Translations under genes and position numbers: made by a program
Shown here: positions 49,384 through 57,923 of the stretch, in pieces
How the letters are laid out: every line of letters begins with the position of its first letter
Position numbering within the stretch: position 1 is the first letter of the stretch
Notes under the pieces: model-generated
What the model saw: the letters and a program-made list of their open reading frames with translations, nothing else
Database searches by the model: none
Told to the model about the DNA's origin: nothing
Assembly (NCBI GenBank): GCA_049487715.1
Contig: CP150555.1
Location: forward strand, 124,001 to 188,000
Direction: 5' to 3'
Length of the DNA stretch: 64,000 bases
Source of the DNA: Pycnococcus provasolii
Taxonomy: Eukaryota > Chlorophyta > Pseudoscourfieldiophyceae > Pseudoscourfieldiales

Positions 49384-50907
49384 CTACACGTTAAGCTGGC
49401 TTGCCCATTTTAGCATCTGCCGAAATAGACACCCACGTCCACACGTGAGTAACGTTTGCATGAAGCAGCGTCGTACGCAGCGATCCCACGATGTGATTCC
49501 CAGCCGGATGTGTCCAAACATTCGCGACACTGACTTGATGTTCGTCGCGTGCGTCGAACGAGCCGTTTCGTATCGATGTAGAGCTTTCTGGATGTGATGA
49601 TGAAGATCGTCGTCGTCCGCGCAGATATAGTCAGAGGCATTGGCAGGGGGCAGATGAAACGCCAGGGACCATGCATCGAGCATCGCCTGGTTCGCCCCTT
49701 GGCCTAAGAATGGGGTGGTTGCGTGCGCTGAATCACCGAGAAGGACGGCACGCCCGCGCGACCATGACGTACGCATCGGCTCTGACTCGTACAATCCAAG
49801 ATGGACGACGCGCCCACCATCTGGCGCTGCACGTAGCAAATGCTCGAACAGTGATGGCATTCCCTGGGCCTTGATTTTTGACGAAATCTCCTCCTGTACT
49901 GCGGGGTTCGTCCAGTTCTCGTCTGAGGTGGGCGGATCCTCACGAGCCTCAAAGAACACAAACATGTAATGACGCTTCAGATTGAACACGGTGGCAATCG
50001 CACCCTTCCCTTCGAATTCATGCAAGCCACCGACAGGAAGAGACTCCAGCAGAGCTTCGGCTTTTTCGTCTTTCTTCAGCGAGCACTTCATCATAAGTTC
50101 AAATGTATGCTTGACAACGAGTCCGTACACGCCGCTGATTCCCGTGTACCGGCGTTGGCTCGTCGTCAATGTGCGTCCGTCTGCATCATCGGACGCCACA
50201 GTGCGACGAACGATGCTATGAATGCCATCTGCGCCTACGACGAGGTCTCCCGTCAGCCGCGTTCCGTCGCTGAGTGTCACAGATGCTGACGTGCCGCCGT
50301 CGGAAATCGTCTCCACGTGCACGACATTGCAATTTAGCCACAGGCTTACATTCAAGGGAAGAGTGCGGTGGAGAAGAGCGTGCAAATGTTCGCGCGTGAT
50401 CATTGCCATAAACGCCTCGGAAGATGGTCCGCTTTCGTCGTCGGAGAGCGCTGTGCGACTGATGCCGTGCACCGTCCGCCGGCGCTGGCTGTCGCTTGCT
50501 GCTGCACCACCTCCTTCATCGTGAAACATTTCGTAATTACGCAAGTAATTACGTGATTCACTACTACGACGATCGAGGAGAATCGGCGGTAGTTCAAATT
50601 GCGCTTTCTCAGGGATCATCGCCTCTCCAAAGCTCGTCGTCAGCTTTCCCTCAGGCTCCGCCGCTCCTCCTCCTCCGACCAAGCTACTGCCTTTGAAGGA
50701 TCGCATGGGCGTCAGATACGGATCGATTTCGCGCGCGAGTCCAAGACTGCGCATCACAGCGAGTCCCCCCGTGAGTCCAATAGCGGCGCCGAGTTGCGAC
50801 TTCACGGCGGGTTGTTTATCGACGAGATCGACAGTGTGCCCCCTTTTCGCGAGAGCGTGGCTGAGCGTGAGCCCGCCGAGACCCGCGCCGACGACGACGA
50901 TGTGCAT
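49384..50907 (-). CDS. FAD-dependent aromatic-ring hydroxylase/zeaxanthin-epoxidase-like monooxygenase
   Basis: 507 residues. The start MHIVVVGAGLGGLTLSHALAKRG is the Rossmann FAD-binding fingerprint (GxGxxG), so the ATG at 50907 is taken; there is no transit peptide. The DG motif GDLVVGADGIHSIVR and the second FAD motif LLGDSAHATTPFLGQGANQAMLDAW place it in the UbiH/salicylate-hydroxylase/zeaxanthin-epoxidase superfamily. The tail (CVRRCFMQTLLTCGRGC) is Cys-rich and may sit on a membrane. The substrate cannot be told. The missing transit peptide argues against a plastid zeaxanthin epoxidase. Confidence 0.85.
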   Translation of the reverse strand: MHIVVVGAGLGGLTLSHALAKRGHTVDLVDKQPAVKSQLGAAIGLTGGLAVMRSLGLAREIDPYLTPMRSFKGSSLVGGGGAAEPEGKLTTSFGEAMIPEKAQFELPPILLDRRSSESRNYLRNYEMFHDEGGGAAASDSQRRRTVHGISRTALSDDESGPSSEAFMAMITREHLHALLHRTLPLNVSLWLNCNVVHVETISDGGTSASVTLSDGTRLTGDLVVGADGIHSIVRRTVASDDADGRTLTTSQRRYTGISGVYGLVVKHTFELMMKCSLKKDEKAEALLESLPVGGLHEFEGKGAIATVFNLKRHYMFVFFEAREDPPTSDENWTNPAVQEEISSKIKAQGMPSLFEHLLRAAPDGGRVVHLGLYESEPMRTSWSRGRAVLLGDSAHATTPFLGQGANQAMLDAWSLAFHLPPANASDYICADDDDLHHHIQKALHRYETARSTHATNIKSVSRMFGHIRLGITSWDRCVRRCFMQTLLTCGRGCLFRQMLKWASQLNV

Positions 50908-51312
50908 ACTGTAGTTATTGCACAAATCTGGACACCACTGCTCAAGGCACTCCCTAAGAAGTAAGAACTGAGCAGCTTCACTTGTGACTTGATCCGAAAG
51001 AAAGACCCGTGTCAGTGTGTCACGAACGGGAAACTTCAACCAGTTCCCCCTGAAAAAAGAAAGCCAGAAAGAAAGAAAGGGGAAAAAAGGGAAGGGCTGA
51101 AAGGGGGGGAATGGGGGGGGGGGGGATCCCTGTTCATCAGCTGTTCTCAATTGAGGTCTTGTGTTCGGAAGAACGAGTTTTATTTAGGAACTTCCCCCCG
51201 GGCCCGGGCCCCGCGGGGCAGTCCCCTCGTCGTTGGATTTTTCCCCCCCTCGCCCTCGCCCTTCCCCTTTTATTTGGATTTTCAAACTTCAGCCCGGCTT
51301 TTATTCTCGGCC
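50908..51312. other. Divergent spacer with long G run
   Basis: 405 nt including an A/G-rich tract (51040-51110) and a run of 13 G at 51113-51125. No gene was found. Homopolymers of this size are prone to assembly error. Confidence 0.5.
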
Positions 51313-52274
51313 ATGGCGACAGCTGTTGTCATGGATGTCGTTCCTGTCAAAGGTGTCTCCTTGGATGATGACGAGGAGGAGGGCGAGGAGGGTGGGCAGC
51401 TGCCTCACTTGACTCCTGCTGACTCCTCCTTGTTGGATTCCTCTGAGGAGGAGTTGCAGGATAATGTGGAAGACTCCTCCTAGGATAATGTGGAGGTGTT
51501 CCACGCACTTCCCACATCAACGGCGCCAATCGTGGACCCGTACGCGCTCGCGCTCGGCATGTCGGGCGTGCTGCCGTGCAGCAAAACGCCGCCTCTTTGA
51601 AGAAAAAACAGACACTCATGAGCGACGTCCTGCAGTGGGCGCCGATGTGCATCGTCAAGTTGGTGAAAAACCAAGTCGCGAACCAGCCGTCAGCCATTGG
51701 AGTCGTCATTCACGAGATTGTGAGACGACGCGAGGAGCTTGAAGAGGAGGAGCAGCAGCAGCAGCAAAAACAAAGGAACAACCCACGGGCCAAGCGACGA
51801 CGACGTGCCACCGCGCCGAAAGATAGGACTGCGAAGAAGAAGGATGCAAAGAAGAAAAAATCAAAGAGGAAAAATAAAGCCAACGGCGACAATGGCGATG
51901 ACGCAGAAGCCGCATTTGCTGCCACGCAGCAGGAAGCCCGAAACGCCGTAAACGAACTGCTCAACAGCAGCAGCGACGACGAGAGCGACGACGGCGGCGG
52001 CAAGGACGTGAACAATACGCAGCGGACGACGCACCTCGAGCATCTCACCCAGGAACAAAGGGCGGACCTAGGCGACGCTGGCCTTCTCCACGACGAAAGC
52101 GGCAGCGACGACGACAGCGACGACGACGGCGGCAAGGACGGCAACGTGAACAATACGCAGCGGACGACGCACCTCGAGCATCTCACCCAGGAACAAAGGG
52201 CGGACCTAGGCGACGTCGGCCTGCTCGACTCAGACTCGGACTCTGACCACCATGGGACCGACAACGAGTTGTAA
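51313..52274 (+). CDS. Acidic/basic repeat protein, unknown function; 5' structure uncertain
   Basis: The first frame (51313-51483) gives 56 acidic residues (LDDDEEEGEEGG) ending in a stop. Past that stop the same frame stays open for 38 codons (DNVEVFHALPTST ...). The main frame, open from about 51576 with its first ATG at 51618, encodes 218 residues: a helical part (LQWAPMCIVKLVKNQVANQPSAI), a Gln run, a strongly basic Lys/Arg segment that looks like an NLS, then two near-identical acidic modules containing QRTTHLEHLTQEQRADLGD. Probably one nuclear protein gene whose exon or frame junctions I cannot resolve. The main frame's TAA stop lies in TGTAA. Confidence 0.45.
52010..52224 (+). repeat. 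Intragenic duplicated module (~70 nt identical)
   Basis: Two copies (near 52010-52080 and 52150-52220) of the DNA for NNTQRTTHLEHLTQEQRADLGD, identical at nearly every base including synonymous sites, separated by an Asp/Ser-rich spacer. Confidence 0.85.
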
Positions 52275-52367
52275 GTGAGATACACCAAAGTAAAAAAAAA
52301 GTTTGTGCTCCTTTCTGTTACTGATGGCGCTCTCAAGCGCCGGGTCCTTCCCACTTGCTCAATCACT

Positions 52368-53678
52368 TCACGCGTCGCCACGACCTCCTCCACGACCACG
52401 GCCACGACCGCGGCCACGGCCACGGCCACGACCACCGCCAAAGGCGAATCTGCTGAGACCCTGCAGCGAACCAAACGTCTCCATGTCCAACTGGCGCTGC
52501 TCGGCGGCTGTTCGATGCATGCCACCCGTTGTCATCGCCGCAAGGCGGTTCGCAGCCTCCGCCACAGCTGGGTCTTCGCCACCGTCGGTTGATATGTTTG
52601 CCGCCTTGCGCTCGAGCGCCTCGCTCGAGAACGTGTCAAAGAAGTCGTCCACCTCCCCACCTTTGCCAAATGTCGTAGCAGCCATATCATCGCCCGTGAG
52701 CGCGCTCTTGTCCAAACGCTCGTTAGATGCTGCAAAGTCAAAAGTGTTGGCATGCTGCTTCTGCACCTCCGGATTCGGCCCGAGAGGCGCACGCGGCGCG
52801 CGAGGAGGTCCACGCCCTCGCCCTCCGTCGTATCGTCCTCCTCCTCGCCCTCCGTCGTATCGTCCTCCTCCTCGTCCTCCGTCACCGCGTCCTCGTCCTC
52901 CGTCACCGCGTCCTCGTCCGCCGTAGCCGCGTCCGGCGCCAAGGACTGGCGCAGGCCCAACGGCGACGCGGCCACTCGCAGGTCGCGCGCTGGCGTCAGC
53001 TCCCCCAACTGCGCTGGCGAAGGAAGTAGGCCTCGTTTTGGGCTGTGGAGGCAGCTGCTGCTGCTGCTGCTGACCGCCACGTCCTCCGCCACGTCCTTCG
53101 CGACCACCACCCCGACCTCCCCCTCGCCCACCGGAAACGACGGGTGCAACGCGCGCCGGCGCCTTGGCAAGTGGCGCGGGCACTGGCGCGGGTGCGGCAG
53201 GCGCGGGCGCCGCCGCATTTTGCTGCTGCGGAGCGCGCAGCACGGGTGGCATCGGTGTCACTGCCGCGTAGCCCGTCGCCGCCTGCCTCGGCGGCTGCTG
53301 GTGCTGCTGCGGCGGCGGCGCCTGCATAGGCGGCGGCGGCTGCATAGGCGGCGGCGGCTGCTGTGGCAGCGGCTGCGGTGGCGCCTGTGGCGGCGGTGGC
53401 GGCGCTCCCGGCTGAGGCGCGGCGCCCGGTTGTCCGAGCACCTGCAGGTCCTTGATGTCCTCCGCTCGGAAGAGAATGTACGGGTAGATCTCCGCGGTGG
53501 GCGGCACCTCCGGGGCGCCCATGGCCGCCGCGCGTCCCTCGGTGCCGAACGCGACGACGTTGGCGAGCGCGATTTGCCCGTTGTTTGTGTCTATGGTGTA
53601 GAGCGTGCCTTCATACCGCACCTCGGTGAGGCTGATGAGCGAGATGTGGCTGCCTAGGTACGGCAGGCCGCCGGACAT
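52368..53678 (-). CDS. LSM14/SCD6/DCP5-family mRNA decapping co-factor
   Basis: 436 residues. An N-terminal divergent LSm domain (YLGSHISLISLTEVRYEGTLYTID ... FRAEDIKDLQV) is followed by a long Pro/Gln-rich linker and RGG-type repeats, then the FDF motif (FDFAASNERLDK), the TFG-like box and a C-terminal RGRGRG tract. This is the plan of plant DCP5, animal LSM14 and yeast Scd6, P-body proteins that repress translation and promote decapping. A telomere-type repeat lies 85 nt upstream. Confidence 0.93.
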   Translation of the reverse strand: MSGGLPYLGSHISLISLTEVRYEGTLYTIDTNNGQIALANVVAFGTEGRAAAMGAPEVPPTAEIYPYILFRAEDIKDLQVLGQPGAAPQPGAPPPPPQAPPQPLPQQPPPPMQPPPPMQAPPPQQHQQPPRQAATGYAAVTPMPPVLRAPQQQNAAAPAPAAPAPVPAPLAKAPARVAPVVSGGRGGGRGGGREGRGGGRGGQQQQQQLPPQPKTRPTSFASAVGGADASARPASGRVAVGPAPVLGAGRGYGGRGRGDGGRGRGDGGRGGGRYDGGRGGGRYDGGRGRGPPRAPRAPLGPNPEVQKQHANTFDFAASNERLDKSALTGDDMAATTFGKGGEVDDFFDTFSSEALERKAANISTDGGEDPAVAEAANRLAAMTTGGMHRTAAEQRQLDMETFGSLQGLSRFAFGGGRGRGRGRGRGRGRGGGRGDA

Positions 53679-53763
53679 CGCGAGAAGGTGAAAAGGGGGA
53701 GGGGAGGGGAGGGGGAGCGTCGGAGGGAAGAAAACCTAACAAGAAACGAGGCGAGACGCGAAC

Positions 53764-53794
53764 CCGTAACCCTAACGGTGCACCATTAGGGTTT
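53764..53794. repeat. Telomere-type repeat, two units in opposite orientation
   Basis: GTAACCCTAACGG and ATTAGGGTTTT, 85 nt upstream of the DCP5/LSM14 start. Confidence 0.7.
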
Positions 53795-53884
53795 TGGAAG
53801 GGGGGGCTAATTACAGTAATTACTATTGTGAGTATAATTACAGTGTCACGCGCACGCGATGGCCAAGTCGGCTCAAACAAAATA

Positions 53885-56782
53885 TTAAGCTCGCCGACTC
53901 GTTCGCATCGGCTCGGGTGTGCTCGGACCCATGGCGGGTGACGTCGGAGATGCGCGCGCAGAGCGAATGCGAGGCTTGACCTTGGTGGCAACGGGAGAAG
54001 TGGAATTCGGCGAGGCGATCCCCACACTCATGTACGCCTTGCTGATGCTCCGTGAAGAAGTTGGACGACGCACCGTGCCGGCGAGTGTTGTCGTCTCGTG
54101 CTCCAGCGCACGAGACGCGTGGTAAAAGTTGCCAGGCACGCGCGTAGACTTCTCATTCCACGGGTTGCCCGGCGAAGCGGAGCGAGCGCGATATGCGAGA
54201 AGCTCCTCGCGCATCTCCGCTTGGCTGCGCTGCGCGCTCAGATTGAGCTGCATGGTCCCCGACGACGTCGAAGCGCGCGAGACGACAGTGCGTGGGGATC
54301 GGTTCGTCCCGTCGTCCGCCACGAAGCTGGGCATGTCGGGAAGCGTGTCCCTCGGTGCGCGATGTGTCATGCCAATCGGACCTTTCTCACAGCTCAAGCA
54401 CGTCCAAACCTCGTCATTGCGTGGACCTCGCACGTGCATTGTTGCCAGCGAAGCATTGTCACCGCCGCCGGCTCCGCTTTGCCTCAGCATCATGTGCAGA
54501 TTTGCAACGTCGCGCTGCAGCGCACGAAGCGCGGGGGCACTTGCCGCGCCACGCGCAACTTCCGACATCAGCTCCTCGATCCTGTCGATGCGAAGAAGGC
54601 TCGCCTGTGATTTGCCTGATTCGTCATCCACTCCAGAGTACGCGAGATGACGCGCCATGTGCTCTTGCACAACCATGGTCGGAGCCATGATGTCGTCGAG
54701 CGACGACACGCGCGTTGAAAGTTCGTCGTGCAACTTGTGCACTTCATCTGTCGTGCAGAGACCATCGACATTCGGGATGCGCAGATTGCGCACCATGTCG
54801 ACGGCTTGCTCTGTGGCAAACCTCGACTGTTCGAGGTCCATTTTCATTGCTCCTATCGCACGATTCGTCGCATCTGCCTTTGAGTTTGCCGTCTCGGTCT
54901 TCGATCGAACATCCTCAAGACGGTCGAGCACTTGCTCGATGCGCCCGCGCACATCCAAGACGCTAGCATCCACCTCCTCAGCATGCGCGCGCAGCATCAA
55001 CTGGTCTTCATGCATGCGTAGTCGCAGATTAACCTTCTTAATCATGGAGGCGTGGTTTTCCGCCATCTCTTCCAGCTGCGCGGCTGCCCATTCCTTCATA
55101 GACTCAGGAGATGCAGCAGGCACAGCGCGTTTCACCTGGCGCTCCACAATATTCCCGCGATTATCCGTCTCGTGCACAGTCTCATACACAGTCTCATACA
55201 CAGTCTCGTGCACGGTCTCGTGGGTACTCGTGGGTGCCACGGGTTGAGATTCTGCCACAGGTCGCTTGCTCAGCCTGTCAATGCGCGACCTCTGCTCCTC
55301 GAAGTCCTCGCGCAGCGTGTACCGCATCAACTTGTCTTCGACTGAGGCGAGCAAGCGCGAAGCCTCATCCCTGCGGCCCACCAAGATCTTGTCAATCTCG
55401 CCTTGAAGGAGCGATCGCAAATCAGAGGAATTCTTTTCAATCTCCGCCATGCGCAGACGCAGGTCCTCCTGCATCTTCTCGAGATTTTCGCGCACGTCGG
55501 CGGGCAAGCCCTCGTTGAGCGCGCGATTCACCTTGTCGGCGGTGAGGCTGAAGAGATCCTCGAGCTTGTCCACCTGCTGCTTGAGCAGGTTTGCCTTCTC
55601 CAGAGCATCTTTCGACGCAACTTCGCACGTGACGCTTAGCTTTTTCACGCCAATGAGCCCGTCGTTCATCGCATTCACACGCTCCGATAGCTCGTTCACG
55701 TCCTGCTGATCAGCCTTCGTGCGCGCCTCGCGCGTTGCCGCCAACACGCGGTCCACCACATCATTCACCTCTCGGCGCAGTCCGGCTATCGCATGCTCGG
55801 CATCTGGAAGTTTGCGCTCTTCAATCGCGTCGAGTCGTGACGCGTGCAGGCTTCTCGCATCCTTCGCAACTTGCGCCTCGTCCTCCGTCGTCTTTTTCAT
55901 TTCGGCGATGACTACCACCTGTTCGCCAAATCGTGCGAGGAGGTTTTCCACCTTCTGCTCGAGCGTCTCAATGCGCTTCTCGGACGCCGCGAGCATCTTC
56001 GCCTGTTCGCTGGCTACCGCGTCGGTGCGCTCAACTCGCCTCACGACGTCGTTAACGGCAAGCTCTAGCTTCGCCTCGAACTCTGCCTTCCGTTCTCTCT
56101 GCTGATCCGCCATGCTGGCGTGCTCCCCCATCGCGTCGTGGAGCCACTTGGCTACGCCGTCGAGGCGCGAAGCGGCTTCGGAAATACGCTCACGCTCGAC
56201 GTCCAGAGCTTTGGTAACGTTCTCCTTCAGAGCTTCGTTTGCCGATACCTGCTGCTTGGAGGTTTCGGCGAGCGCGTCGGCAAGCTCGGCGCGCTGTTTC
56301 GACTCGTCCTGAATAGCCTCGTGCAAGGCGTCAAAGCGCTTGCTCTGCTCCGCGAGCGTGTTTTGCGCTTGTAGGATTTGGTTCGTCGCCTGCTGTGCGT
56401 CGCCCTGCAGCCTGTCAAGTGTTGATGTGGTATTTGCGTGCCTTGCCTTATCTGCTTGCGTATTCTGCTCGACGAGCACCTTAAGTCTCTCGAGTTCGTC
56501 GTGCGTAACCTGCAGCGCCTCTCTGTGGTGTTTGGAGACGCTGAGTTGCATCCTCAGGTTCTGCACCGCCGCCTCCGTGACCTCGTCGATTTCGTTTGTC
56601 TGATTCGCTTCCTTGGCGATGGCGTCCCATGCGGAGGAGTGAGGAGTGGAGGGTGATGGCACGTGAGCACCGTGTTCATCTTCTGAAGGTGCAGGCTCGG
56701 AGGTGGCGTGTTGCTGATCGTTGGCCACCACCACCTCTGAGGCCGAGGCCGAGGCCGGTGCAGTGCCATGGCCGTCTGCCAT
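53885..56782 (-). CDS. Long coiled-coil protein, possible DUF4795/QRICH2-like axonemal protein
   Basis: 965 residues, almost wholly heptad coiled coil from about residue 70 to 745, broken by HETVHETVYETVYETV repeats (HETV/YETV x5) around residue 525. After the coil comes a Cys pair in WTCLSCEKGPIGMTHRAP, then a Ser/Arg-rich tail containing PGNFYHASRALEHETTT. The C-x-x-C after a long coil resembles the DUF4795 region of the axonemal protein QRICH2, which I take as a hint only. The chosen ATG is that of MADGHGTAPAS. It could also be a centrosomal or Golgi-type coiled coil. Confidence 0.65.
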   Translation of the reverse strand: MADGHGTAPASASASEVVVANDQQHATSEPAPSEDEHGAHVPSPSTPHSSAWDAIAKEANQTNEIDEVTEAAVQNLRMQLSVSKHHREALQVTHDELERLKVLVEQNTQADKARHANTTSTLDRLQGDAQQATNQILQAQNTLAEQSKRFDALHEAIQDESKQRAELADALAETSKQQVSANEALKENVTKALDVERERISEAASRLDGVAKWLHDAMGEHASMADQQRERKAEFEAKLELAVNDVVRRVERTDAVASEQAKMLAASEKRIETLEQKVENLLARFGEQVVVIAEMKKTTEDEAQVAKDARSLHASRLDAIEERKLPDAEHAIAGLRREVNDVVDRVLAATREARTKADQQDVNELSERVNAMNDGLIGVKKLSVTCEVASKDALEKANLLKQQVDKLEDLFSLTADKVNRALNEGLPADVRENLEKMQEDLRLRMAEIEKNSSDLRSLLQGEIDKILVGRRDEASRLLASVEDKLMRYTLREDFEEQRSRIDRLSKRPVAESQPVAPTSTHETVHETVYETVYETVHETDNRGNIVERQVKRAVPAASPESMKEWAAAQLEEMAENHASMIKKVNLRLRMHEDQLMLRAHAEEVDASVLDVRGRIEQVLDRLEDVRSKTETANSKADATNRAIGAMKMDLEQSRFATEQAVDMVRNLRIPNVDGLCTTDEVHKLHDELSTRVSSLDDIMAPTMVVQEHMARHLAYSGVDDESGKSQASLLRIDRIEELMSEVARGAASAPALRALQRDVANLHMMLRQSGAGGGDNASLATMHVRGPRNDEVWTCLSCEKGPIGMTHRAPRDTLPDMPSFVADDGTNRSPRTVVSRASTSSGTMQLNLSAQRSQAEMREELLAYRARSASPGNPWNEKSTRVPGNFYHASRALEHETTTLAGTVRRPTSSRSISKAYMSVGIASPNSTSPVATKVKPRIRSARASPTSPAMGPSTPEPMRTSRRA

Positions 56783-57923
56783 CACGAGCGAGCGAGGATA
56801 TATGCGTTGATGATGGAGGAGGTGTGTATGTATGTATGTCGAACGACCTTCCTTATTACCCGCTCAGTTGCACCCCATTTCCCAAATACATCTATGTAGA
56901 ACTACCACTCTCTTCCTACCAGTCACACGTGTAGAACTACTTATGTAGGCGTAAAGCGGAACGAACGAACCAGGGATGCAGTGGGCGACTACTAGTCCTA
57001 CCCATACGAGTAGATGGTAAGATGGTGCTACACTGTCATGCGTGCAACGTTGTTCCCTGCCACCTGATCACGGATTGACGGATGGGACCGGTCACCAACT
57101 CACCATCGCCTTCTTCGTGTCTGTCTGCTCTTTCATTCGGCCGGTCTGCTTCCTTTCGTCGGCGTCGGCGTCGGCGGCGAGCTCATGCCCATTGCCCACG
57201 CTCGAGGAGGTCCTTCGAGTGGTTTCGAGGCCGGCTCGCACGATCACGCAGCGCATCAGTTGCATGGAAAACATCACGAAGTCACCTGCATCTATCATGG
57301 GAGGTCCTCCATAATGGGAAGGAGCGACTCCACGAGGTGAATGAGGCGGTGAACCTCGGTGAAGGCTCGTGCAAATTCGTTCAACCGTGCAATTCTCCCA
57401 ATAAAACAAATGAGAATGGCCCCCCGTGGTTGTTTCTGTAGGATGGGAGAGGTGGTCACCCACCTTTTAGCGGTGGTATCACACACCACTACTGGCACAC
57501 TGGTCGAACACGCTTGCTTCGTTCTAGTCCTACTAAAGGTACATCAGTAAAGGTCATAAAGGACATACGTGGTACGACCATGCACCTGTTGGAACTAACC
57601 AGGCTGCCCACAAAAAAGTTAAGGGTACTGTTGCCCCCGAACCCCGAACCGCACCGCACCGACTAAAGGTATGAACCCCGAACTGGACTAGTCTCGCTCC
57701 TCCGATGCAAGGCGTAGAACCAAGGCCTCCTCAGGGAATTGGGAGTGTGGATAGGTCAGGTCGTTTTGTCGGAGTCGCTTCGTTCTCCACCGACCGATGA
57801 AATTTCTCTCCTTTCCCCTCCGCCGCCAAAGCCTCTTGTCGCCTTTTCCCATCAGGATAATAATGATAATCCGCACACACTCTGCCTGTTCTCTTCTGTT
57901 CTCGGTAATATTAGTAGTACACG
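56783..57923. other. Divergent spacer; possible short coding fragments on the minus strand
   Basis: On the minus strand, 57295-57415 encodes a helical peptide (NEFARAFTEVHRLIHLVESLL) and, after a one-base frame change, 57100-57305 encodes MIDAGDFVMFSMQLMRC followed by a Lys/Glu-rich tail. Together they look more protein-like than chance, but there is no ATG for the first part and no known domain. It could be an exon, a decayed gene or an artefact. GTATGTATGTATG lies near 56826. Confidence 0.25.

Noticed and set aside
52303-52926. Pro/Arg-rich plus-strand frame
   Set aside because: Reverse complement of the RGG repeats of the DCP5/LSM14 gene.
1957-53794. Chromosome end or telomere-healed breakpoints
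   Set aside because: The repeats are short, degenerate, in both orientations, and lie between intact genes, so they are not terminal telomeres.
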